DNA of 39,126 nt from IMG/VR virus record IMGVR_UViG_3300005734_000009, positions 1 through 39,126 of that record; one strand, 5' to 3'. Shown here in pieces: positions 24,205 through 30,552 of this stretch (position 1 is its first letter; every line of letters begins with the position of its first letter). The notes under the pieces are model-generated. The model was not told the DNA's origin, did not search any database, and saw only the letters and a list, made by a program, of their open reading frames with translations. This stretch comes from a virus. Position numbers and translations under genes: made by a program.

Positions 24205-24266
24205 GCTTATTCTTAGGTAGTCCATGCGTAAGCCAAGCCCGGTGCTAGTCACACCAGGGCTTTTTT
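24205..24266 (+). ncRNA. Possible short antisense RNA (OOP-like)
   Basis: If the promoter at 24169-24198 is used, the transcript would run about 62 bases and end in a strong terminator. It would be antisense to the leader between the dNMP kinase and primase genes. Lambda OOP is a similar short antitranscript beside the replication genes. No ORF of note is inside. The ends are estimated. Confidence 0.35.
24235..24266 (+). terminator. Intrinsic terminator, plus strand
   Basis: GCCCGGTG pairs with CACC-A-GGGC (one bulged A) around CTAGTCA and is followed by six T (24261-24266). There is no T run on the minus side, so it works only for plus-strand transcription, although both neighbouring genes are on the minus strand. 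Confidence 0.75.
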
Positions 24267-24870
24267 AAGCAGCCCTACGGCGAGCCTCATGAACAGGCAC
24301 CGCATCAGACAACCATCCAGCTAACCTCTCAGGAATCCTAGCCTGCAGCTCATCGATCCCAGCTTCGTTATAAACAGTCCAATCAACACACTCTGGCGGT
24401 AACGGCTGAGCAGAGCGATGGCCTACAACACCCACCGGATATACAGACGAGCGACGAATCTCAACAATCACGCCACCTTTTTCGCGGATCCAGCGCGCTT
24501 CATTCTCAAACCGCACATCCGTCCAAATACACACATCAGCAGAAGTTGCCTCACGGCGATCCATCTCAATCAACTGATCCAGAGTGAGATCTGCGCGATT
24601 ACACCAATGGTCATCACCAAATACATCACGAAAAGATTCCGTACCCATCAGCTGCAATATTTCGCGGGGAGACTTACCCCAGCGGTCTATAACTGTCTCT
24701 TTCAGCTCGCGGTCTAGCATTTGATTCATACTTAAACCAAACGCTTCAACAGCCGCTCTACGTAGCGGATCAGCAAACGCCACCGCATGGCCTGAAACAT
24801 GGCCTAACACCATGCTGGCAACCGTGTCTTTACCTACACCCGCCGCTCCAGATAAACCAATCAGCTTCAT
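24265..24870 (-). CDS. Deoxynucleoside monophosphate kinase-like protein
   Basis: 201 residues from the ATG at 24870 (a GTG at 24873 is possible). The P-loop is GLSGAAGVGKDTVASMV at residues about 5-21. WGKSPREILQLMGTESFRD and a later VCIWTDVRFENEARWI are typical of phage dNMP kinases (T4 gp1-like). These enzymes phosphorylate dNMPs to raise nucleotide supply for phage replication. It lies between the CII-like and primase genes. Confidence 0.85.
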   Translation of the reverse strand: MKLIGLSGAAGVGKDTVASMVLGHVSGHAVAFADPLRRAAVEAFGLSMNQMLDRELKETVIDRWGKSPREILQLMGTESFRDVFGDDHWCNRADLTLDQLIEMDRREATSADVCIWTDVRFENEARWIREKGGVIVEIRRSSVYPVGVVGHRSAQPLPPECVDWTVYNEAGIDELQARIPERLAGWLSDAVPVHEARRRAA

Positions 24871-24873
24871 CAC

Positions 24874-25356
24874 TTACCCCCGGTAATGTTCTACAAGTTG
24901 ATTCAATACCGCCTGGGCCTTATCCATCTCACCCTGCATACGCTGTAAGCGGCTGTATTCCAGATCATCCACACAACCATCATTGGCCAGCGAGTGAGTT
25001 ACATGCTGCTGCACCGCATTAGCGCAGCTCATAAACTCGCTAAAGGTTTCCAGCAAATCCATATCACCCACCACTTCCGGCACATGATCATTCGCGATAA
25101 ACACACCATCCGCCGCAGCACACAACGCATCAATAACCCGCTGGTCGCCCGTGATTTGCATAATCTGCACCATCTCAGCTGCAGTCAGCACATGCGTGGT
25201 TTGAGTTGGGTTTAGTTTCTTTTGGAAGGTGTTGTAGTTAACGTGCATCAGATGAGCCACCACTGTTAACCCACCTTTAAAACCGTGACAGGCGTGATAG
25301 CAGGCCATTACCGGATCTAACATCCGGCCATCATCCTTAATTGCTTGTTGTTTCAT
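24874..25356 (-). CDS. CII-family phage regulator (CP76-like)
   Basis: 160 residues. The N-terminal HTH region reads VVAHLMHVNYNTFQKKLNP, with LTAAEMVQIMQITGD after it, as in the phage regulatory protein CII (CP76) family. The C-terminal half is helical and probably oligomerises. In lambdoid phages CII-type proteins choose between lysis and lysogeny by activating repressor and integrase promoters. It is the second gene after Cro, the usual place. Confidence 0.75.
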   Translation of the reverse strand: MKQQAIKDDGRMLDPVMACYHACHGFKGGLTVVAHLMHVNYNTFQKKLNPTQTTHVLTAAEMVQIMQITGDQRVIDALCAAADGVFIANDHVPEVVGDMDLLETFSEFMSCANAVQQHVTHSLANDGCVDDLEYSRLQRMQGEMDKAQAVLNQLVEHYRG

Positions 25357-25412
25357 GGCGATTTTCTCCGTGCATTGCCGTATTTCTAAAAAAACTTACT
25401 GCTAAACTGAAA

Positions 25413-25643
25413 TTAATTAACGGATTCGGGATGACCAAAAATGTCAGGACGCAAATCAGAGCGAGTTACCTTTCCATCAGTAACCTCTTCAATCTTGATC
25501 GCCTTATCCCATGCGACATCTGTCTTACCGAGCAACCAAAAAGAGACCATGCCCTGTGTTACTCCGACAGCCTTTGCTAACGCTTTCTGTGTTTTGAAAA
25601 TATCGATCGCTTTTTCGACCGCTTTATTTGTGTGCTCAGACAT
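25413..25643 (-). CDS. Cro-like HTH regulator
   Basis: 76 residues from the ATG at 25643 with AGGAGG seven bases before it; an upstream in-frame start at 25673 overlaps the operator and is not used here. The HTH is QKALAKAVGVTQGMVSFWL, and VTRSDLRPDIF near the C-terminus is typical of Cro/YdaS-type proteins. It is divergent from the repressor across two operators and heads the early replication operon. It should lower both promoters early in lytic growth. Confidence 0.85.
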   Translation of the reverse strand: MSEHTNKAVEKAIDIFKTQKALAKAVGVTQGMVSFWLLGKTDVAWDKAIKIEEVTDGKVTRSDLRPDIFGHPESVN

Positions 25644-25663
25644 AGCAAATCCTCCTAACCGGA

Positions 25664-25692
25664 ATAATAGCAATGTTATTTTTTCATATCAA
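25664..25692 (-). promoter_or_regulatory. Early promoter for cro operon (PR-like)
   Basis: On the minus strand TTGATA (25692-25687), 17-base spacer, TATTAT (25669-25664). Operator 25691-25705 touches the -35 and operator 25666-25680 covers the -10, so bound repressor would block it. Confidence 0.75.
25666..25680. promoter_or_regulatory. Repressor operator, copy 1
   Basis: AATAGCAATGTTATT, a 15-base imperfect palindrome of consensus AATAGCAATGCTATT. It covers the -10 of the cro promoter. Its centre is 25 bases from copy 2. Confidence 0.75.
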
Positions 25693-25705
25693 TAGCAATG
25701 CTATT
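25691..25705. promoter_or_regulatory. Repressor operator, copy 2
   Basis: AATAGCAATGCTATT, a near-perfect palindrome. It covers the -35 of the cro promoter and lies just upstream of the putative repressor promoter. Confidence 0.75.
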
Positions 25706-25724
25706 AGAAAAATAATACCTAAAC

Positions 25725-25730
25725 TAATAT
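25725..25730 (+). promoter_or_regulatory. Possible -10 of the repressor maintenance promoter
   Basis: TAATAT, 10 bases before the ATG at 25741. No good -35 is visible, as in lambda PRM, which needs activation. Transcription would start at or just before the ATG, so the repressor mRNA may be leaderless. Confidence 0.35.
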
Positions 25731-25740
25731 GCTTTGCACT

Positions 25741-26229
25741 ATGAGGAAAACACTGACGGAAAAGCAGATTCTCTGGGCTGACAACCTAAGAAACATCTGG
25801 GATAGAAAGAAAAAAGAACTCGGCCTAACACAAGAAAAGGCCGGTCATCTTTTAGGTTGGACACAAGGCGGTGTCGGCCACTACCTCAATAAAAAAACAC
25901 CCCTAAACACTGATGCAAAAATAAAATTTGCAAAACTGTTACAAGTGGATGTCACAGAAATAGACCCCGACTTCAGCTTCGAACTTAACGAAGCGAGTGA
26001 AATCAACGAACCACAAAAGAGTTATAACGCAAGGATGCAACTTAACAAAGAGCAGATCTCACTGCTAAAAGAGATCATTCACAACATAGAACGAAAGAAA
26101 TTCGTTTTAACCTCAGAACAGAAAGCCAGACTTGTTGCCGGTGTATTTTCATCGTGTGTTAATAATGGCCTGACGGCAGACGACTTGTCTGATGCAATCA
26201 TCGATGCCGCCAGGATTAGCGTTATTTAA
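25741..26229 (+). CDS. Phage repressor, XRE family, no peptidase domain
   Basis: 162 residues from the ATG at 25741; an ATG at 25729 overlaps the -10 and is less likely. The HTH is LGLTQEKAGHLLGWTQGGVG at about residues 27-46. The C-terminal 80 residues are helical and charged (LNKEQISLLKEIIHNIERK), with no Ser-Lys S24/LexA-like fold and no Ala-Gly or Cys-Gly cleavage site, so RecA-stimulated self-cleavage is not expected. It lies opposite cro across two operators and should keep lysogeny. The gene is more A-rich than its neighbours. It overlaps the convergent SOS-controlled gene by eight bases. Confidence 0.8.
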   Translation: MRKTLTEKQILWADNLRNIWDRKKKELGLTQEKAGHLLGWTQGGVGHYLNKKTPLNTDAKIKFAKLLQVDVTEIDPDFSFELNEASEINEPQKSYNARMQLNKEQISLLKEIIHNIERKKFVLTSEQKARLVAGVFSSCVNNGLTADDLSDAIIDAARISVI

Positions 26230-26413
26230 TCTGCCATCGCTTAGCCCAAGCGATCTCCCTTATCTGCAGCTCCATCATCGCCTGCGCATATTCAAAATCA
26301 CCCACAGCACGGTCACGCTCCAGCGCAATCCGTGACTTCAGAATATCCTCAGCCTCACGCATACGCGCATACTCTTCATTCAAGTAAACCACATTACTCT
26401 TATTTGCAGTCAT
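26222..26413 (-). CDS. Small LexA-controlled protein, candidate antirepressor
   Basis: 63 residues from the ATG at 26413, with AAGGAG seven bases before it; the longer frame to 26476 would run through the promoter and is rejected. The product is acidic then basic and almost all helical (NEEYARMREAEDILKSRIAL, then EYAQAMMELQIREIAWAKR), a likely coiled coil. No family is recognised. It is transcribed toward the repressor gene and overlaps its 3' end. Its promoter carries a near-consensus LexA box, so it should be made on DNA damage. A Tum-like or other antirepressor role is inferred from this context only. Confidence 0.65.
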   Translation of the reverse strand: MTANKSNVVYLNEEYARMREAEDILKSRIALERDRAVGDFEYAQAMMELQIREIAWAKRWQIK

Positions 26414-26437
26414 CCAAAACCTCCTTGTCCAATAAAG

Positions 26438-26457
26438 GACTGTATAAGTATACAGTA
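26438..26457. promoter_or_regulatory. LexA (SOS) box
   Basis: On the minus strand TACTGTATACTTATACAGTC, which matches the E. coli consensus TACTGTATATATATACAGTA at 17 of 20 positions and keeps both CTGT and ACAG cores. It covers the -10 of the promoter at 26447-26475. Confidence 0.85.
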
Positions 26458-26475
26458 CCGTATAATAACTGACCA
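26447..26475 (-). promoter_or_regulatory. SOS-regulated promoter
   Basis: On the minus strand TGGTCA (26475-26470), 17-base spacer, TATACT (26452-26447). The LexA box spans the -10. The start should be near 26440, about 27 bases before the ATG at 26413. Confidence 0.65.
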
Positions 26476-26512
26476 CCTTAACAGCGGCACAAAACTCAGA
26501 TAACGCCGTAGC

Positions 26513-26637
26513 ATTTATTTTGCTGCGGGACTATACACCTAAACAGCACCAACCCGTACCTGGTCATCTTTATTGGGTGACTTAAGGCGCTCAAAGTCCC
26601 CCATTTTGAATGACTACAGCGCCACAGCAAAATAAAT
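26513..26637. repeat. 13-bp inverted repeat pair before the second regulator
   Basis: ATTTATTTTGCTG at 26513-26525 and its reverse complement at 26625-26637, 99 bases apart, with weaker similarity beyond both ends (CGTA...). A smaller inverted GGCGCT/AGCGCC pair lies inside. These may be operators for the XRE protein encoded next, or ends of a small inserted element. The 234-base gap 26414-26647 otherwise holds only the SOS promoter. Confidence 0.6.
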
Positions 26638-26647
26638 ACGACACAAT

Positions 26648-26944
26648 ATGCCCGTGAGGAAATCAGCAGCCAAACGGCTGAAAAACGCACGGAAAGCGGC
26701 AAACTATACGCAAAAGGATGCTGCCAAAGCACTCAACAAGAGCCTTTATACATATCGCTCCTGGGAGTGGGGTGAGAAGCTGCCCAGCAATCCTGAAGAC
26801 ATGATAGCAATCTGCGATCTATACAACATAACGCTGGACTGGTGGCTACGCGGCCAGCACCCAGACAGTACCAATCAGTTAGCCAAGCTCCCCCAACCTA
26901 TTCAGCAGACAATCAGACTACTCATTGATCAAATTGCCGGGTAA
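26648..26944 (+). CDS. XRE-family regulator
   Basis: 98 residues. HTH at about 20-45 (YTQKDAAKALNKSLYTYRSW), followed by MIAICDLYNITLDWWLRGQ, the usual end of phage XRE domains. No Shine-Dalgarno site is obvious before the ATG. It heads a plus-strand unit with the lipoprotein and zinc-ribbon genes, and an inverted repeat pair just upstream may be its own operator. It could control the two cargo genes or modulate immunity. Confidence 0.75.
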   Translation: MPVRKSAAKRLKNARKAANYTQKDAAKALNKSLYTYRSWEWGEKLPSNPEDMIAICDLYNITLDWWLRGQHPDSTNQLAKLPQPIQQTIRLLIDQIAG

Positions 26945-26988
26945 ACTAACCTCTGTTACACAGGACGTGAGACAAGGAAAAGAATACG

Positions 26989-27822
26989 ATGAAAAACAAT
27001 CTGAAAATGATAGCAATCCTAATACTGTCAACCACACTGAGCGCCTGCGGACCAAGCTCTCAAGAGCACAACGCACTAGTATCTGAGCGGAACCAACTAA
27101 AACAGCAAGTTGAACAGCTAAAAAAACAGCTTGATGACATTCAACACGGCGCAGACAGATTACTGAAAAAATCTGAACGACTAATCCAGCAAGACGAACT
27201 CAAATCAGCAAAAACCCACCTATCAAAACTAATAGAGAAACACCCAGACTCACCAGAATTTAAAAAAGGGACAGCTTTACTTCAAAAAGTCGAAGCCCAG
27301 CTCGCTGCTATTGAAAAGCAACGGAAAGCCTCTGCAGCAAAAGCCAAAGCCAAGAAAAAAGCCGAAATCGCCAGAGCCACCAGAAGCCTGAAAAAGAAAC
27401 ACGACGAAGTCAGAGGTGTTACCTGGTACACACACACTAAAGCCCCCACTACAAGTCGAGGCATATACATCTATATCGGAAAATCAAAACATTCAGACCC
27501 CTGGCTTAGACTAGTTACCAGATACAAAGGGGAAGACTGGCTATTTATCCAAGGCTACACCCTATCCATAGACGGCCAAAACTACTACCGAGAAAATTTG
27601 AAGTATGAACGAGACAACGGCTACGGCCAGATATGGGAATGGCATGACACAACACCAACCCACCAAGACCTAGAGCTCATCCGCAAAATCGCAGACTCTA
27701 AAAAAACAATTCTCCGCTTTCAAGGACGCCAGTACTACCATGACTACATTGTGCCCGCTGCCGAGAAGCGAGCGATTAAAGAAACACTGATCGCCTATGA
27801 AGCATTAAAAAACCCCACCTAA
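26989..27822 (+). CDS. Prophage-encoded lipoprotein with coiled coil
   Basis: 277 residues. Signal peptide MKNNLKMIAILILSTTLSAC with lipobox LSAC, cysteine at about residue 20. The residues after the cysteine (GPSSQ) do not include Asp at +2, so outer-membrane sorting is likely. A long coiled coil follows (about 25-145, rich in Lys/Gln/Ala), then a C-terminal domain of about 130 residues with SRGIYIYIGKSKHSDPWLRL and GEDWLFIQGYTLSIDG. I do not recognise that domain. It lies between the repressor and the second operator pair, the lambda rexAB place, and is A-rich, suggesting a lysogenic conversion or exclusion function. Confidence 0.75.
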   Translation: MKNNLKMIAILILSTTLSACGPSSQEHNALVSERNQLKQQVEQLKKQLDDIQHGADRLLKKSERLIQQDELKSAKTHLSKLIEKHPDSPEFKKGTALLQKVEAQLAAIEKQRKASAAKAKAKKKAEIARATRSLKKKHDEVRGVTWYTHTKAPTTSRGIYIYIGKSKHSDPWLRLVTRYKGEDWLFIQGYTLSIDGQNYYRENLKYERDNGYGQIWEWHDTTPTHQDLELIRKIADSKKTILRFQGRQYYHDYIVPAAEKRAIKETLIAYEALKNPT

Positions 27823-27860
27823 ATAAACCACATCTCCAAACTGATAAAGGAATATACAAA

Positions 27861-28124
27861 ATGGAAATACTTATTTTTGCAGCCATTCTCGGCTGTCTAC
27901 CCGCAGCGATCGCTAGCGGTAAAGGCGGTTCATTTGGCTTATGGTGGCTCTACGGCGCGCTACTCTTTATCGTTGCACTCCCCCACTCCCTGATAATGAA
28001 GCCAGACCAACAAGCAATCGATAACAAAGCGATTAGCTCCGGTGATTCCAAAAAATGCCCACATTGCGCTGAGCTCATCAAATCAGAAGCAAAAATCTGC
28101 CGGTACTGCTCTAAAGCACTTTAA
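27861..28124 (+). CDS. Membrane protein with zinc ribbon
   Basis: 87 residues with a ribosome site (AAAGGAA). Two membrane segments are likely: EILIFAAILGCLPAAIAS and FGLWWLYGALLFIVALPHS. A short linker then leads to a C-terminal zinc ribbon, CPHCAELIKSEAKICRYC. The plan recalls small superinfection-immunity-type membrane proteins, but this is not a firm match. It is co-directional with the lipoprotein gene and followed by a strong terminator, so the two form one unit. Confidence 0.7.
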   Translation: MEILIFAAILGCLPAAIASGKGGSFGLWWLYGALLFIVALPHSLIMKPDQQAIDNKAISSGDSKKCPHCAELIKSEAKICRYCSKAL

Positions 28125-28147
28125 ATACATTTAAACATACCCCCAAA

Positions 28148-28169
28148 GCCCGCTTCGTGCGGGTTTTTT
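28148..28169 (+). terminator. Intrinsic terminator after the zinc-ribbon gene
   Basis: GCCCGC-TTCGT-GCGGG followed by six T. It ends the XRE/lipoprotein/zinc-ribbon unit and insulates it from the early promoter at 28255. Confidence 0.85.
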
Positions 28170-28241
28170 AATGCCTGCAATTTAATTCCTACATCCCGCT
28201 CAATTTAAGCAACCGCATAAAAACCACTCATATTAAAAAAT

Positions 28242-28256
28242 AATAGCAACGGTATT
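28242..28256. promoter_or_regulatory. Repressor operator, copy 3
   Basis: AATAGCAACGGTATT, same 15-base consensus as the operators at 25.7 kb with two changes. It overlaps the -35 of the plus-strand early promoter. Confidence 0.7.
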
Positions 28257-28284
28257 GACACTATTAAAATACCATTGCTATTAT
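28255..28284 (+). promoter_or_regulatory. Early plus-strand promoter (PL-like)
   Basis: TTGACA (28255-28260, perfect), 18-base spacer, TATTAT (28279-28284). Flanked and overlapped by two operators. The start should be near 28291; the first gene begins at 28319. Confidence 0.8.
28268..28282. promoter_or_regulatory. Repressor operator, copy 4
   Basis: AATACCATTGCTATT, overlapping the -10. Centre-to-centre spacing from copy 3 is 26 bases, almost the 25 of the pair at 25.7 kb. Confidence 0.7.
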
Positions 28285-28318
28285 TATTATTGCAAGCAAA
28301 AACAAAGGGAGAACCACC

Positions 28319-28501
28319 ATGAAGGCATCAAACATCTATCTACACCCCACCTGCATGGATCAACCCCAGGCAGTTGCAGCACTGGAACGCAGAACACAAC
28401 GTACTGCCCTTATTGTTCGCAATGGCCGCGCAGTACAGCTGATCTCCCAAAACGAAATACGCTCTCTCAGAAACGACGAGCACCCACCGACAGCGGCATA
28501 A
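28319..28501 (+). CDS. Small early protein, unknown
   Basis: 60 residues, MKASNIYLHPTCMDQPQAVA, with a GGGAG ribosome site seven bases before the ATG. The sequence has a short alpha/beta look (RTALIVRNGRAVQLISQNE). Not recognised. It is the first gene of the plus-strand early operon, the place where lambdoid phages keep N-like or host-takeover proteins, though it is not arginine-rich like N. Confidence 0.6.
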   Translation: MKASNIYLHPTCMDQPQAVAALERRTQRTALIVRNGRAVQLISQNEIRSLRNDEHPPTAA

Positions 28502-28517
28502 CCGCCCGGAGGTACCC

Positions 28518-28799
28518 ATGAGCACCCGACAAATACAAGGACTCAGCCTGCAGGCAGCAGCCAAACAACTCAGTATTGGCCGCACCACACTCTGTAACCA
28601 GCTACGCGAAGCCGGGGTTTTCTACCCCAACGGCACGCTACCCAAGCCGGAATACATCAAAGCAGGCTACTTCGCAGTAGACACACGGGGCTATCAAAAC
28701 GGCGTAGGCATCGACAAGCAATACACCGCCACGCTAATCACCGGTACCGGCCTCAGCTGGCTGAAAGAACTACTAAATGAACGCAGCAAAGCTGCATAA
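28518..28799 (+). CDS. KilAC-type (phage antirepressor C-terminal) protein
   Basis: 93 residues with GGAGGT five bases before the ATG. LSLQAAAKQLSIGRTTLCNQ and PEYIKAGYFAVDTRG, then ATLITGTGLSWLKELL, follow the ANT/KilAC pattern (PF03374) closely. In complete antirepressors this domain follows a BRO-N or other N-terminal domain; here it stands alone. It is the second gene of the operon controlled by operators 3 and 4, so it could antagonise the repressor after induction. Confidence 0.75.
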   Translation: MSTRQIQGLSLQAAAKQLSIGRTTLCNQLREAGVFYPNGTLPKPEYIKAGYFAVDTRGYQNGVGIDKQYTATLITGTGLSWLKELLNERSKAA

Positions 28800-28822
28800 G
28801 AAACCAAGCAAGGAGCAATCCA

Positions 28823-29179
28823 ATGAGCAATAAACATCGCCCCGACCTGTTTACACACACCCTGAACTCCCTGCGCACTGGCGCCGCTCAGGAGTTGAGT
28901 GAAGAGCTAACCGCCTGTGTTGACGCAGTACGCGAAACACAAAAAATGGCCACGCTGACCGTCGTGCTGAAAATCAAGCCCGAAGGCGAAGGCATGTACG
29001 GCATTGAGGAAGAGATCAAATCTAAGCTGCCACAACTACCACGCGGCAAAACCATCCTTTGGGGTACCCCAGAAGGCAACCTGATCAGCCACGATCCAAA
29101 CCAAGGCACGCTGGAGCTGAAACAGGTAACCAGCAGCGAAGAACAAACCGAACAACCACTACGCCAGGTTAACGCCTAA
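28823..29179 (+). CDS. Phage protein upstream of DUF2303, unknown
   Basis: 118 residues. A helical N-terminus (LNSLRTGAAQELSEELTACV) is followed by a beta-rich middle (MATLTVVLKIKPEGEGMYGI), then LPRGKTILWGTPEGNLI and a polar tail. Small proteins of this kind often precede DUF2303 genes in phage early regions; the function is unknown. A ribosome site AAGGAG precedes the ATG. Confidence 0.6.
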   Translation: MSNKHRPDLFTHTLNSLRTGAAQELSEELTACVDAVRETQKMATLTVVLKIKPEGEGMYGIEEEIKSKLPQLPRGKTILWGTPEGNLISHDPNQGTLELKQVTSSEEQTEQPLRQVNA

Positions 29180-29219
29180 CAACTAACCCTTAAAAACTAC
29201 CCATACAGGATCAACAACA

Positions 29220-29996
29220 ATGCAAGACTTTATCAATCGAATCATCAATGCAGTCACCGGTACAGCAGAAGCCAAAACAGCCGACGGCGATTATGCCGTT
29301 TTGCCGGAAGGCCACAAACTTCAGGATCTTGAGCAATACCAAGATCGCCCCCGTCGAATCGAGAAGGATCTAAACCTTGCTACCGCCCGATCCTTCATTA
29401 AGTACGTTGCAGACTTCGGTACCGATTACTCAGTTGTATTCGCCAACCTGAAAAATCAACAGTTCAAAGCTATTCTGGACTACCACGACCCACTGAACGG
29501 CCCTGGCTGGTGCCAACACACCGCCACGTACAGCTGCCCAGTTGATATCCGCTGGAAGACGTGGAAAGGCAACGACGGTAAACCCATGCCACAGGTTGAT
29601 TTTGCCCGCTTCATTGAAGACAACCTGATCGACATTGCCAACCCTTCTGGCTCTGACATGCTCACCATCGCCAAATCCTTGCAGGCGAAAAAGAACATCG
29701 AATTCAAATCCGACCAACGCCTCAGCAACGGTGATATCCAGTTCACCTACAACGAGACAACCAACGGATCAGCAGGGCAATTAGAAGTACCTGAAGAATT
29801 CACGCTGGGCATTCCGGTATATGAAGGCGGCGCCAAATATGAAGTAACAGCCCGTCTGCGCTACCGCATCTCCGATGGCAAGCTGGTGATGTGGTACGAC
29901 CTGCTACGCCCAGACCGCATGGAAGAAGATGCATTCAAAGAAGTAGAGCAGGAAATCAATACTGGCCTGACCGACAAAGTCACCTTCTTCAACTAA
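29220..29996 (+). CDS. DUF2303-family protein
   Basis: 258 residues. The DUF2303 pattern is clear: [39 protein letters not shown] and, near the end, [20 protein letters not shown]. These proteins are widespread in tailed phages of Proteobacteria, usually near recombination or SSB genes; no activity is established. An imperfect hairpin follows the stop at 30018-30050. Confidence 0.85.
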   Translation: MQDFINRIINAVTGTAEAKTADGDYAVLPEGHKLQDLEQYQDRPRRIEKDLNLATARSFIKYVADFGTDYSVVFANLKNQQFKAILDYHDPLNGPGWCQHTATYSCPVDIRWKTWKGNDGKPMPQVDFARFIEDNLIDIANPSGSDMLTIAKSLQAKKNIEFKSDQRLSNGDIQFTYNETTNGSAGQLEVPEEFTLGIPVYEGGAKYEVTARLRYRISDGKLVMWYDLLRPDRMEEDAFKEVEQEINTGLTDKVTFFN

Positions 29997-30017
29997 CCAT
30001 CCCAATCAACAGCCACT

Positions 30018-30050
30018 AAAGCCCCTTAACTGGGGCTTTCTGGGTGAAAA
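30018..30050 (+). repeat. Intercistronic hairpin element, copy 1
   Basis: AAAGCCCC-TTAACT-GGGGCTTT followed by CTGGGTGAAAA. A nearly identical element lies at 33166-33197. The T run is short and interrupted, so termination would be weak; RNA stability or processing is also possible. Confidence 0.7.
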
Positions 30051-30078
30051 CAATCAACAACATGCAAGGAGCAAAACA

Positions 30079-30552
30079 ATGTTAATTCTCACCCGCCGTA
30101 TCGGCGAAACCATGATGGTTGGCGATGATGTCAAAGTCACCGTACTCGGCGTAACCGGCAACCAGGTACGCATTGGCGTAAATGCACCTAAAGATGTCGC
30201 AGTGCACCGCGAAGAAATCTTCGCCCGCATACAAAAGGAGCGCGAGGAAGTAGAGCGCACTCAGGTATTTGATATCACCGGCACAATCAGCAAAGACAAC
30301 CTGGTATCAGAAACCATCGCTGCCACAGACAAAGGCCAGGCAACCACCCTGTTTATGCAGATGCACCCTAAAGCCAATCCAGACTATCTGGAATACAGCT
30401 GCCTATGGCACCCAGCAGGGCTAGCGCTGGAAGAAACAAACAGACTGGATGAAGCAGAAGCGCAAATTTTACAGCGGCTGAAAAACTGCATCCGCTACGG
30501 CGACCGCCTACCGTTTGTCTTCAAAGCCCCAACAATGGAGCAAGCCGCATGA
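30079..30552 (+). CDS. CsrA domain fused to an unknown C-terminal domain
   Basis: 157 residues. Residues 1-54 are a complete CsrA domain ([37 protein letters not shown]) and match E. coli CsrA at about 43 of 54 positions, as recalled. RNA-contact residues (Leu4, Arg6, Arg44) are kept. Host CsrA ends near residue 61, but here the frame continues for about 100 residues. That part has [36 protein letters not shown] and [20 protein letters not shown], which I do not recognise. CsrA dimers bind GGA motifs at ribosome sites. A phage copy could redirect host or phage translation. Ribosome site AAGGAG; the stop overlaps the next gene (ATGA). Confidence 0.9.
   Translation: MLILTRRIGETMMVGDDVKVTVLGVTGNQVRIGVNAPKDVAVHREEIFARIQKEREEVERTQVFDITGTISKDNLVSETIAATDKGQATTLFMQMHPKANPDYLEYSCLWHPAGLALEETNRLDEAEAQILQRLKNCIRYGDRLPFVFKAPTMEQAA

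Noticed and set aside
26414-26476. N-terminal extension of the SOS-controlled protein
   Set aside because: It would be translated from the promoter and LexA box itself; the ATG at 26413 has an AAGGAG site seven bases away.
30018-30050. Strong intrinsic terminator after the DUF2303 gene
   Set aside because: The hairpin is good, but the T run is three bases and then CTGGG; a strong terminator is not supported, so it is listed as a hairpin element.
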